NCBI GenBank assembly: GCA_009777235.1
Contig: WRMH01000009.1
Location: 25,057-89,056, forward strand
From: Oscillospiraceae bacterium
GTDB taxonomy: Bacteria > Bacillota > Clostridia > Oscillospirales > Oscillospiraceae
DNA: 64,000 bases
Direction of reading: 5' to 3'
The translations under genes and the position numbers were made by a program. Positions 38,527 to 47,026 of this stretch are shown here, one piece after another. The notes beneath the pieces were generated by a model, which ran no database searches, had not been told where the DNA came from, and worked only from the letters and a program-made list of their open reading frames with translations. Position 1 is the stretch's first letter; the number at the start of each line of letters is the position of its first letter.

Positions 38527-41500
38527 TCTTTGCCATTTGCTCATAGTTTATCAAATCGGCATTTTCCCTAAGCCAGTCCGTCAAACCCTCGTCATTTTCG
38601 TACTCGTATTTTTCTATCTCCGCCATAGCCTTATCCACGCCGTCCATGTCATAGCTCTCGCAGGCAGCCAAAAGGCTCTCGAGCAATTTTCCGTCGGGTC
38701 TGTCTTTTTTTTGTTTTACGGCGGCGGCATTTATTTCATGCAGCATACCGTCAATGCCGGAAATCAGCTTCCAAGCCGCGTCAAGAAACGCCGCGTTATG
38801 CCCTTTGATATAGCTCATATCGCCGGATTTTGCCGCCATTTCGAGAGATTTCGCCGCGTCGCCGACATTATCCGCAAAAATATCATAGCTTGCGCCTTTT
38901 ATACCGTGAACGGTGATCTCATACCGCTTTATGTCAAACCCATCCGGGGCTTTTCCCGGCTCCTCCCCTGCCGTTGGCACAGTGTCCATTGAGCTTAGCA
39001 TGGCGCGGACGCTTGCCGCGTATGAGCGCAATATCTTTAAATATGACTCCTCGTCGCCGTTATATCGCTCCAGCCCCTTTACAATGTCTATCCCCGCGAC
39101 TGTTCTGTCCGCGATTTTTGTTTGCTCCGGGTTTTCGCATATTTGCCCGAGCGTTGTTGCCGTATCATCTTGCGTGACCTCGCCGGCGTGCGCATCGTGT
39201 ATATAATGATTTAAGATACTGTTCAAACGCCGTATATCTATGGGTTTTGAAACGAATGCGTTAAAGCCGTTTTTTAGGAACATATCCGCCTGACCGACAA
39301 GCGCGTTTGCGGTCAAAGCGACTATGGGACGGTCATATCCCATTTTGCGCAAGATTTGAACCGCTTCGATTCCGTCCATTTCCGGCATCATGTGATCCAT
39401 AAAGATTATGTCATATACGCCGCCGTTTTTGACTTTTTCGATAGCCTCCGCTCCGCTCATAACTGCGCTGATTTTCAGACCGTAAGGCTTCATAAGGCCC
39501 TCTGCGACATATATGTTGGACTCCACGTCATCTACGACCAAAACGCTGCCATAGGGCATATGATGGCGGATAATCTGCGAATTTTTTATCCCTTTTGGAT
39601 AATTTGCCTGATCAAACTGATGATAGTTTCGCATCTCATCGCTCAATTTCCTGCCTATCACGCCATCGCCCACGACAGCTTGCGGAATATGCACGGTAAA
39701 GACGGAACCTTTGTCCGGCTCGCTTTTTACCTTGATCTCGCCGCCCATAAGGTGAAGCAATTGCTTAGTGATCGCCATGCCCAGCCCGACACCCTCAATA
39801 GTGCGGATGCTCTCTTGGTTAAATCGCGAATACTCGTCAAAAAGCCTGTCAAGCTGCTCTTTTGTCATGCCGCGCCCCGTGTCGCTCACTCGGAGTACGA
39901 GCATCCCGCCTCCCTTTTTGTCCCCGCCGCTTCCTTTATCCTTATCGTATTTAAAAGAAACCGCCACGGCGACATTTCCGGCATCCGTATATTTAAAAGC
40001 ATTGGAAAGCAGGTTGTTTAGTATTTGCTTTATACGCATTTCATCGCCGCACAGCTCCGCCGGGGTGTTTTCATCAATTGAAACATCAAGCTCTATATCT
40101 TTGTCGCCGCGCCGCATGAGGTTTAACGCTATCGCGTCATTGAGCAAGGATGCGACGTCGTACGCAATCGGCCTGATTTCTAATTTTCCGGCTTCTATTT
40201 TGGATAAATCCAAAATGTCATTGATTATGCCAAGCAGCAGGCCGCAAGCGTTGCGTATCCTGCTTAAATCTTCCATTGTCTTTTCGGGAAGCTCTTCGTC
40301 TTGCATAAGAATCTCGATAATGCCCCAGATCGCGTTCATCGGCGTTCGTATCTCATGGCTCATGTTCGCTAAAAACGTGGATTTGGCGCGGCTTTGCATC
40401 TCGGCTTCCGTTTGCTGCTTTGTGAGCCTTAGTATATTGGTTATATCCTGTATGATTTCTACATATCCGGCGACTTCCCCCGCCTTGTCAATAAGCCTTT
40501 CGACGTCACTTTGATAAGACAAACCGTTATGCTCAAAGAAGGTCTGCTTTAATGTATGCTTTGCGCAGGACGCTCCGCATTTTTCGTTGCCGCACGCGCC
40601 GATTTTATACTCGCCGCACGCTTTGCCCAGCACTTTATCAACCTGTTCTCCCAAAAACCTTTCGACGGCTTTGTTGACAAATGTAAATTTCAGGTTCTCA
40701 TCGGTAACGATAAGCGGCAATGAAACGGCGTCAAGGATAGATTTGTACCAATGGGCATCATTTTCGATTTTCTCTACAAATTCGGCTATTTTACTTTCCG
40801 CTTGCTTTTTGTCGTTAATATCTAAGAGCGCTCCGGCAACCCTGATTGGGACACCGTCTCTGTCCCTAAAGGTAGTGCCCATCGCGTGAAAATACCTGTA
40901 GCTGCCGTTTTTTTGCATCATCCTGTATTCGATATCAAATGGCGTCATCCCCGTATAGTCATTCAAATGCGCCGCAAAAGCGTCAAACGCCATTTGCCTG
41001 TCTTCGGGATGCACCCGCTCGCCCCAGCTTCCGAGCACGTTCGGAAAATCATGCTCGTCAGAAAAGCCCAGCATATGCCGAAATTCCTGTGACCAGATGA
41101 ACCTGTTGCCCGGATTTACCGGGTCGGTGCTCACGACGTCCATATCCCATAGCCCGACGCCAAGCGCGTCATTTGAGAGTTTATATTTCATAATGTCGTA
41201 TTCATTTGTGATAAACTGCTCGATCAGTTTTATTTGGTTTAAAACCCTAAGTTTGACGAGAGCCGGGGAAAACGGCTTGATGAGATAATCCGCCGCGCCC
41301 AGTGCCAAGCCTTTTTCTTCATCATCGGGATCGCTAAGGCCGGTGATAAAAATAACGGGGATATTGCTTGTTTTTTCTGACGCCTTTAGCTTTGATATTA
41401 CCTCATATCCGTCCATATCGGGCATGATGATGTCAAGCAATATGAGGTCAGGCAGATATTTCTCCGCCGCGGCAATCGCTTTTCTTCCGCTTTTTGCCGC

Positions 41501-41599
41501 ATAGACGGTATAATCGGCGCTGAGTATATGCGTGAGATTTAGTATATTTAAGTTTTCATCATCTACGACAAGTATTCTATACTTTTGTGCCCCAATCAT
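38501..41599 (-). CDS. hybrid sensor kinase HK4: REC, PAS, PAS, HisKA, HATPase, REC, Hpt-like region, C-terminal tail
   Basis: YRILVVDDEN...LILLDIIMPDMDGY; FLANMSHEIRTPMNAIWGI; VIFMDHMMPEMDG; Hpt-like HGIKGASYDI. Confidence 0.93.
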   Translation of the reverse strand: MIGAQKYRILVVDDENLNILNLTHILSADYTVYAAKSGRKAIAAAEKYLPDLILLDIIMPDMDGYEVISKLKASEKTSNIPVIFITGLSDPDDEEKGLALGAADYLIKPFSPALVKLRVLNQIKLIEQFITNEYDIMKYKLSNDALGVGLWDMDVVSTDPVNPGNRFIWSQEFRHMLGFSDEHDFPNVLGSWGERVHPEDRQMAFDAFAAHLNDYTGMTPFDIEYRMMQKNGSYRYFHAMGTTFRDRDGVPIRVAGALLDINDKKQAESKIAEFVEKIENDAHWYKSILDAVSLPLIVTDENLKFTFVNKAVERFLGEQVDKVLGKACGEYKIGACGNEKCGASCAKHTLKQTFFEHNGLSYQSDVERLIDKAGEVAGYVEIIQDITNILRLTKQQTEAEMQSRAKSTFLANMSHEIRTPMNAIWGIIEILMQDEELPEKTMEDLSRIRNACGLLLGIINDILDLSKIEAGKLEIRPIAYDVASLLNDAIALNLMRRGDKDIELDVSIDENTPAELCGDEMRIKQILNNLLSNAFKYTDAGNVAVAVSFKYDKDKGSGGDKKGGGMLVLRVSDTGRGMTKEQLDRLFDEYSRFNQESIRTIEGVGLGMAITKQLLHLMGGEIKVKSEPDKGSVFTVHIPQAVVGDGVIGRKLSDEMRNYHQFDQANYPKGIKNSQIIRHHMPYGSVLVVDDVESNIYVAEGLMKPYGLKISAVMSGAEAIEKVKNGGVYDIIFMDHMMPEMDGIEAVQILRKMGYDRPIVALTANALVGQADMFLKNGFNAFVSKPIDIRRLNSILNHYIHDAHAGEVTQDDTATTLGQICENPEQTKIADRTVAGIDIVKGLERYNGDEESYLKILRSYAASVRAMLSSMDTVPTAGEEPGKAPDGFDIKRYEITVHGIKGASYDIFADNVGDAAKSLEMAAKSGDMSYIKGHNAAFLDAAWKLISGIDGMLHEINAAAVKQKKDRPDGKLLESLLAACESYDMDGVDKAMAEIEKYEYENDEGLTDWLRENADLINYEQMAKRLAEAGDV

Positions 41600-41755
41600 G
41601 ATTTAAAAATAATTCCCCCTCATCGCTTGAAATTCGCCGCGCCTAAAATAATATCATAGTTTCCCGCCGCAAACAAGATTGTTTTATTTTCTGTAAAATT
41701 ACTGTTTTGCGACCAGTATATTGCGACCCGGTGAGGAAGGTTGCATTTTTGACCC

Positions 41756-41836
41756 GTAAGCGGAGCATGGACGCGGAGCGCGCGAGTTAGGCGCATGGAT
41801 GACGCAGTGGTTCGGGGAGGAATGATTTTATGACCG
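41756..41836. repeat. dispersed structured element A, copy 3 (left arm degenerate)
   Basis: AAGCGGAGCATGGACGCGGAGCG...GGATGACGCAGTGGTTCGGGGAGGAATGATTTTATGACCG. Confidence 0.8.
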
Positions 41837-41850
41837 TGAGTAACGTGAAT

Positions 41851-41886
41851 AAATAGAAGTGGGGGAATTATGATTTTGTTAAAATT
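41851..41886 (+). repeat. dispersed repeat B, copy B5
   Basis: AAATAGAAGTGGGGGAATTATGATTTTGTTAAAATT upstream of the BMP lipoprotein gene. Confidence 0.6.
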
Positions 41887-41976
41887 TTTCACTATCTTTT
41901 AATCTATCTATTGCTTTTTGCCGCGACTTGCTTTAAAATTGAGAAAGTAAACAAAAATATCTTTGGAGGAAAAAAT

Positions 41977-43092
41977 ATGAAAAAGTTTAGACATGCAACC
42001 CTAATTATCATGATCGCCTCTATGCTCTTGCTCATGCTTGCGGCTTGTGGCAACGGCAACGGCAGCGGCGGCAGCGACGGCGACGGCCTGAAAATCGTCA
42101 TCGTAACATCCGGTTCGAGCGTTGACGACGGTTCGTTCCAGCAAAACAACTATGAGGGCATACTCGACTTTATTGCCGACTCAAGCCCCGAATCTGCCGT
42201 GACGGCGGTCACTTCAAACGACATTGCTACCTCTCTGCAAGACGTTGAAGCGGTCGTTGCCGATTATGATGTAATCGTAGTACCCGGATTCCAGTTTTCC
42301 ATCATATCGTCAATCGCGCTCGACAACCCCGACAAGTTCTTCATTCTTGTTGACTCCGACCCCGTAGAGATTGACGGTCAGACGGTATTTGACAACATCT
42401 ATGCCATGACCTTTAAGGAGCACGACAGCGGATTTTGCGCGGGCATTGCGGCGGCAATGGAAACAACCACGGGTAAGGTCGCTTTTATCGGTGGTATCGC
42501 GTTCCCAGCCGTTGTCAACTATCAGTTCGGATTTGACGCCGGCGTCCGCTACGCAAATGAAAATCTCGGCACAAACGCCGAAATAGTCGAGCTTCCCGCC
42601 TTTGCGGGCACTGACGTCAGAGACATAAATGTCGGTGGAAACTATATAAACGACTTTGGCGACCAAGCTCAGGGCAAAGTCGTAGCCGAGGCACTTATTG
42701 CCGAGGGCGTTGACATTCTGTTTGTGGCTGCCGGAGGCGCCGGGCTCGGCGCGTTCACAGCGGCAAAGGAAGCCACGGGCGTCATGATTATCGGCTGTGA
42801 CGTTGACCAATACAACGAAGGCGTATACGCGGGCGGCAACGTCGTTCTCACTTCCGGCATCAAGAATATGCGTATCAACGTGACCCGCCAGCTCAACGCT
42901 ATCGCTGACGGCACATTCAAGGGCGGCAACTACCTGCTCGGCGCCGACACCGACTCCACCGGCTTTATCTCCGCCGCCGGCAGACATCAGCTCTCCGCCG
43001 ACACCCTCTCCGCTCTAAATGACGCTTTCGCCAAAGTAAAATCCGGCGAGATTCAACCGCCCGGCAACTTCGACCCGGGCAACATGGGATAA
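41977..43092 (+). CDS. BMP-family ABC transporter substrate-binding lipoprotein (nucleoside-type)
   Basis: LLMLAACGNG lipobox; VTSGSSVDDGSFQQNNYEGI; followed by matching ATPase and two permeases. Confidence 0.93.
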   Translation: MKKFRHATLIIMIASMLLLMLAACGNGNGSGGSDGDGLKIVIVTSGSSVDDGSFQQNNYEGILDFIADSSPESAVTAVTSNDIATSLQDVEAVVADYDVIVVPGFQFSIISSIALDNPDKFFILVDSDPVEIDGQTVFDNIYAMTFKEHDSGFCAGIAAAMETTTGKVAFIGGIAFPAVVNYQFGFDAGVRYANENLGTNAEIVELPAFAGTDVRDINVGGNYINDFGDQAQGKVVAEALIAEGVDILFVAAGGAGLGAFTAAKEATGVMIIGCDVDQYNEGVYAGGNVVLTSGIKNMRINVTRQLNAIADGTFKGGNYLLGADTDSTGFISAAGRHQLSADTLSALNDAFAKVKSGEIQPPGNFDPGNMG

Positions 43093-43104
43093 ATTCTCAA
43101 AATA

Positions 43105-43149
43105 GAGGCTGTCGCAAAACGATTTAAAGAAATCGTAAGCGACAGCCTC
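43105..43149. terminator. strong intra-operon hairpin between BMP gene and ATPase gene
   Basis: GAGGCTGTCGC-aaaa-CGATTT-AAAG-AAATCG-taa-GCGACAGCCTC; no T-run. Confidence 0.7.
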
Positions 43150-43210
43150 AGGCAAGCCGTCCGGCGGCGCGGCATACCAATTATACGTCTTGTAAAGTGG
43201 CATATCATTT

Positions 43211-44734
43211 ATGGAAAACATCATTGAAGTAAAAAACATAACAAAAGCCTTTCCGGGGATAATCGCCAACAACGACATATCATTGGAAATTCGGCGCGGT
43301 GAGATATACGCGTTGCTTGGCGAAAACGGCGCGGGCAAGAGTACCTTGATGAACATACTCTTTGGCCTGTATAAGCCCGATCGCGGAGATATTATCCTGC
43401 GCGGAGAACGCGTAATAATTTCGTCTCCGGCTCACGCGGCATCCATGTCAATCGGAATGGTTCATCAGCATTTTCGCCTTGTCGAAGACTTTTCGATAGC
43501 CGAAAACATCGTGCTCGGCATTGAGCCGAAACATCGCTTTCTCGGCATACTTCCGTATGTTGGCATGACCTCCGTAAACCGCAAAATCGCGCAGTTGTCA
43601 CGGGATTTGGGACTCGATGTTGATCCCGAAATGAAGGTTTCGGATGCCGGGGTTTCCATCCGTCAGCGCGTGGAGATACTAAAAATGCTCTACCGCAACG
43701 CGGAAATATTGATATTTGACGAACCGACCGCGATGCTGGCCCCGCAGGAAATAGCATACTTGCTCAAAATACTCAAAAACCTCAAAGAGCAAGGCAAGAC
43801 CATCATCTTGATAACGCATAAGCTAAGTGAGGTCAAGGAAATAGCCGACCGGTGCGGCATCCTCAATCGCGGCAGGCTTATCGGAGTTTATGATGTCGCA
43901 AGCACATCCGCCTCGGATATGGCGGCCTACATGGTCGGCCGTGAGCTTGACGACGAGCTGCCTCCTCCGCCGCAGGATTTCGGAGATGTGGTGCTTGATG
44001 TATCAAACATGAGCGTGGCGCAGCGAGGCTTGAAATGTGTTGACGATGTGTCTTTTTCCGTGAGAGCCGGAGAGGTCTTTGCCATTGCCGGTGTGGATGG
44101 CAACGGACAAAAAGAGCTTGCCGACGCTCTTGCCGGTCTGATTGATGTCTCGGGCGGCAGCATTATGTTATCGGGGCAGGATATGACCCGGGCCTCGGTG
44201 CGTCAGCGCATAGAAGCCGGGCTTTCTTACGTGCCGGAGGACAGGCACGGCATCGGCTTGATATTGGATTTTCCGCTCAGGCATAATTTAGCCCTCAGAC
44301 GTTACTATGTTTCGCCTTTTTGCGTAAACGGCGTTTTTAAAGAGTCTGTATTTGATGATTTTTCAACCGGCCTTATAGAAAATTTTGACATACGCTGCGG
44401 ACAGGGCGGCCATACCGTCACACGCTCTATGTCTGGCGGCAATCAGCAAAAGGCAATAGTGGCGCGTGAGATCGAGCTTGCTTCCAAGCTCATGATTTTC
44501 GTACAGCCGACGCGCGGGCTTGACATCGGCGCCACACGCGCAATCCACAAGCATATCATGCGCCAGCGGGAGGCGGGTCACGCGATATTCCTTATCTCTA
44601 TGGAGCTTGACGAGATCAGAGTGCTTGCCGACACGATAGGCGTCATTTATGACGGGCGCATAAATCGTATCGCTCCGGCGCGTGAGCTGTCTACCGAGGA
44701 GATCGGCGAATACATGATGGGCGTTAAAGTTTAG
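43211..44734 (+). CDS. sugar/nucleoside-type ABC transporter ATPase (two ABC domains)
   Basis: LLGENGAGKSTLMNILFG, second domain GVDGNGQKELADAL, MSGGNQQKAIVAREI. Confidence 0.95.
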   Translation: MENIIEVKNITKAFPGIIANNDISLEIRRGEIYALLGENGAGKSTLMNILFGLYKPDRGDIILRGERVIISSPAHAASMSIGMVHQHFRLVEDFSIAENIVLGIEPKHRFLGILPYVGMTSVNRKIAQLSRDLGLDVDPEMKVSDAGVSIRQRVEILKMLYRNAEILIFDEPTAMLAPQEIAYLLKILKNLKEQGKTIILITHKLSEVKEIADRCGILNRGRLIGVYDVASTSASDMAAYMVGRELDDELPPPPQDFGDVVLDVSNMSVAQRGLKCVDDVSFSVRAGEVFAIAGVDGNGQKELADALAGLIDVSGGSIMLSGQDMTRASVRQRIEAGLSYVPEDRHGIGLILDFPLRHNLALRRYYVSPFCVNGVFKESVFDDFSTGLIENFDIRCGQGGHTVTRSMSGGNQQKAIVAREIELASKLMIFVQPTRGLDIGATRAIHKHIMRQREAGHAIFLISMELDEIRVLADTIGVIYDGRINRIAPARELSTEEIGEYMMGVKV

Positions 44735-44765
44735 CAGCCACTGATTTTATGAAAACTATTAAGCG

Positions 44766-44822
44766 TTCATAAAATTCATTCCGAGAGCGAAGCATGGATG
44801 CGAAGCGTCCGAACCATCTGCT
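44766..44822. repeat. element A, copy 4 (3' half missing, abuts repeat B6)
   Basis: TTCATAAAATTCATTCCGAGAGCGAAGCATGGATGCGAAGCGTCCGAACCATCTGCTG. Confidence 0.75.
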
Positions 44823-44823
44823 G

Positions 44824-44856
44824 ATAGAGGCGTAGGACTTGTGATTTTGTTAAAAT
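44824..44856 (+). repeat. dispersed repeat B, copy B6
   Basis: ATAGAGGCGTAGGACTTGTGATTTTGTTAAAAT upstream of permease gene. Confidence 0.55.
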
Positions 44857-44881
44857 ACATGATAGGTAAAGGGTTATATTT

Positions 44882-45991
44882 TTGAAGATTAAACGACTAC
44901 TTAGAAGCATAATAGGAGGCGAAAAAAGGCAGGCTTTCATTATTCCGCTGCTTGCTATTTTTTGCTCGCTCGTGGTGTCCGCCTTGCTGCTCCTTTCAAT
45001 GGGTCGAAACCCGTTTGTAGCTTTTCAGTCAATTCTCGCGGGCGCGGGGGTACTCGCAAAGCCGAATTATGCCGGAGGCAGAGGAATGGTCACCGATATC
45101 ATGATGACGCTTGCCGCGCTTACCCCGATGATATTTGCCTCGCTTGCAGTGACCGTCGCGTTCAAGGGCGGGCTGTTCAATATCGGAATTTCCGGGCAAA
45201 TGTTATTTTCGGGTTTTCTCGCCACCATACTCGTTGGATATTCTGACCTTCCCTCATACGTTGCCATACCGCTTGTACTTATCGTCGGAGCTGTTGCCGG
45301 AGCGCTTGTCGGCGGCCTGATCGGGATATTGAAATCAAAATTTAACATAAACGAAGTAGTCTCAAGCATCATGCTAAACTATATAATCATGTATGTTATC
45401 AGCTTCTTTATACTGACACGCTATGTTGACAGCATCACCCGAAATTCTTCCGCGATAAACGCTTCGGCGCGGCTTGTTTTTCAAAATTTCATGATCGGCC
45501 CATACAGGGCTGTATTGCCCGTTTTCATTATCCTTGCCATCGGAGCGGCCATCGCGATCAAATTTTTCTTGGATCGTACAAGGATGGGCTTTGATTTGCG
45601 GACGGTCGGATTGAACACCCAAGCCGCGCGTTATCTCGGCATAAGCCCGCAGCTCAACATCATGTTTGCCATGACATTTTCGGGAGCTCTGGCCGGGATT
45701 GCCGGAGTCATGCACTATCTCGGATATAACGACATGATTCCGCCGGGTTCTCTTTCGTCTATCGGATTTGATGCCATCGCCGTAGCTTTGCTCGGCAATT
45801 TAAACCCGATAGGGACGATCTTCGCGGCGGCTTTGATAACGGTCATATCTCAAGGGACGACCTATATGAGCAGCGTTTTGGATATTCAGCGTGAAATCGC
45901 CCAGGTCATAACGGGACTTATTTTGCTGTTTTCGGCATGTGGCGCGTTTTTGAGGCAGCTTCTCAGCCGCACGGGAGAGCGCACAGAATAG
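44882..45991 (+). CDS. ABC transporter permease (nucleoside/sugar type), TTG start
   Basis: FKGGLFNIGISGQMLFSGF; operon context. Confidence 0.9.
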   Translation: MKIKRLLRSIIGGEKRQAFIIPLLAIFCSLVVSALLLLSMGRNPFVAFQSILAGAGVLAKPNYAGGRGMVTDIMMTLAALTPMIFASLAVTVAFKGGLFNIGISGQMLFSGFLATILVGYSDLPSYVAIPLVLIVGAVAGALVGGLIGILKSKFNINEVVSSIMLNYIIMYVISFFILTRYVDSITRNSSAINASARLVFQNFMIGPYRAVLPVFIILAIGAAIAIKFFLDRTRMGFDLRTVGLNTQAARYLGISPQLNIMFAMTFSGALAGIAGVMHYLGYNDMIPPGSLSSIGFDAIAVALLGNLNPIGTIFAAALITVISQGTTYMSSVLDIQREIAQVITGLILLFSACGAFLRQLLSRTGERTE

Positions 45992-46002
45992 TAATGCTCA
46001 CA

Positions 46003-46043
<41 letters not shown>

Positions 46044-46064
46044 GGAAAGGTAAGGCAATAATAT

Positions 46065-47024
46065 ATGGACACTGTATTTATTGATGGCCTATCATACGGT
46101 ATACCGCTTCTTTGCATTGCAATCGGCGGTATATACAGCGAACGCTCGGGGATAATCAACTTGGCTCTCGAAGGCTTGCTCGGCATGGGCGCATTTACCG
46201 GCTCTTTGTTTGTGGCTTTCTTTGGCGGATTTTTTGTCCAACATTCATCCGTGCCGATGTACTTTGCTTTTCTCTTCGCAATGATTGGCGGCGCTTTGTT
46301 CGCCATGCTGCACGGCCTTTTATGCGTCAAATTGAAAGCAAACCAAGTAATATCCGGCGTTGTCATAAACATACTTGCCATAGCTTTTACGGGATTTTTC
46401 ACACGCCAGCTCAACTCACAGGTTTTCGGCCAGCCCTCCGACAGGATCAACCTCGGTGTGTCGGTTCGCTTCGATATCCCCTTTTTGTCCGACATACCCA
46501 TTATCGGCGCGGCTTTTCAGCGGGTTTATCCGTTCCAGCTCGTTATTATCGCCGTTGTTGTCCTCTCGTGGTACTTGCTGTATAAAACCCGTTTTGGCAT
46601 GAGGCTGAGGGCATGCGGCGACAATCCCCACGCGGTGGACGGCGCCGGAATCAGCGTTGCAAAAACACGTTTCGTTGCCGTTATGATATCTGGCGCGCTC
46701 GCCGGGCTCGGCGGCATGTCTTACGCATACTCCATAGCCGCGAGTTTTTCACCCGGTATTTATATGGGTACCGGATATCTCGCCATTGCCGCCCTCATCT
46801 TTGGAAATTGGCGTATCATGCCCACCGTGGCCGCCTGTATGCTCTTTGGTTTTGCGCGCTCCGGCGGACAAAGGCTCTCTCATCTGCTTGAGCTGCCCGC
46901 AAGCTATTCCGATCTTATTTTTACGTTGCCTTATGTGGTGACGCTGCTCGTTCTCATATTTTTCTCAAAATCAAACAAAGCCCCCCGCGCTCTCGGCGAA
47001 ATATACGACAAAGGCAAGCGTTGA
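46065..47024 (+). CDS. ABC transporter permease (nucleoside/sugar type)
   Basis: SERSGIINLALEGLLGMGAF; operon context. Confidence 0.92.
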   Translation: MDTVFIDGLSYGIPLLCIAIGGIYSERSGIINLALEGLLGMGAFTGSLFVAFFGGFFVQHSSVPMYFAFLFAMIGGALFAMLHGLLCVKLKANQVISGVVINILAIAFTGFFTRQLNSQVFGQPSDRINLGVSVRFDIPFLSDIPIIGAAFQRVYPFQLVIIAVVVLSWYLLYKTRFGMRLRACGDNPHAVDGAGISVAKTRFVAVMISGALAGLGGMSYAYSIAASFSPGIYMGTGYLAIAALIFGNWRIMPTVAACMLFGFARSGGQRLSHLLELPASYSDLIFTLPYVVTLLVLIFFSKSNKAPRALGEIYDKGKR

Positions 47025-47026
47025 AA

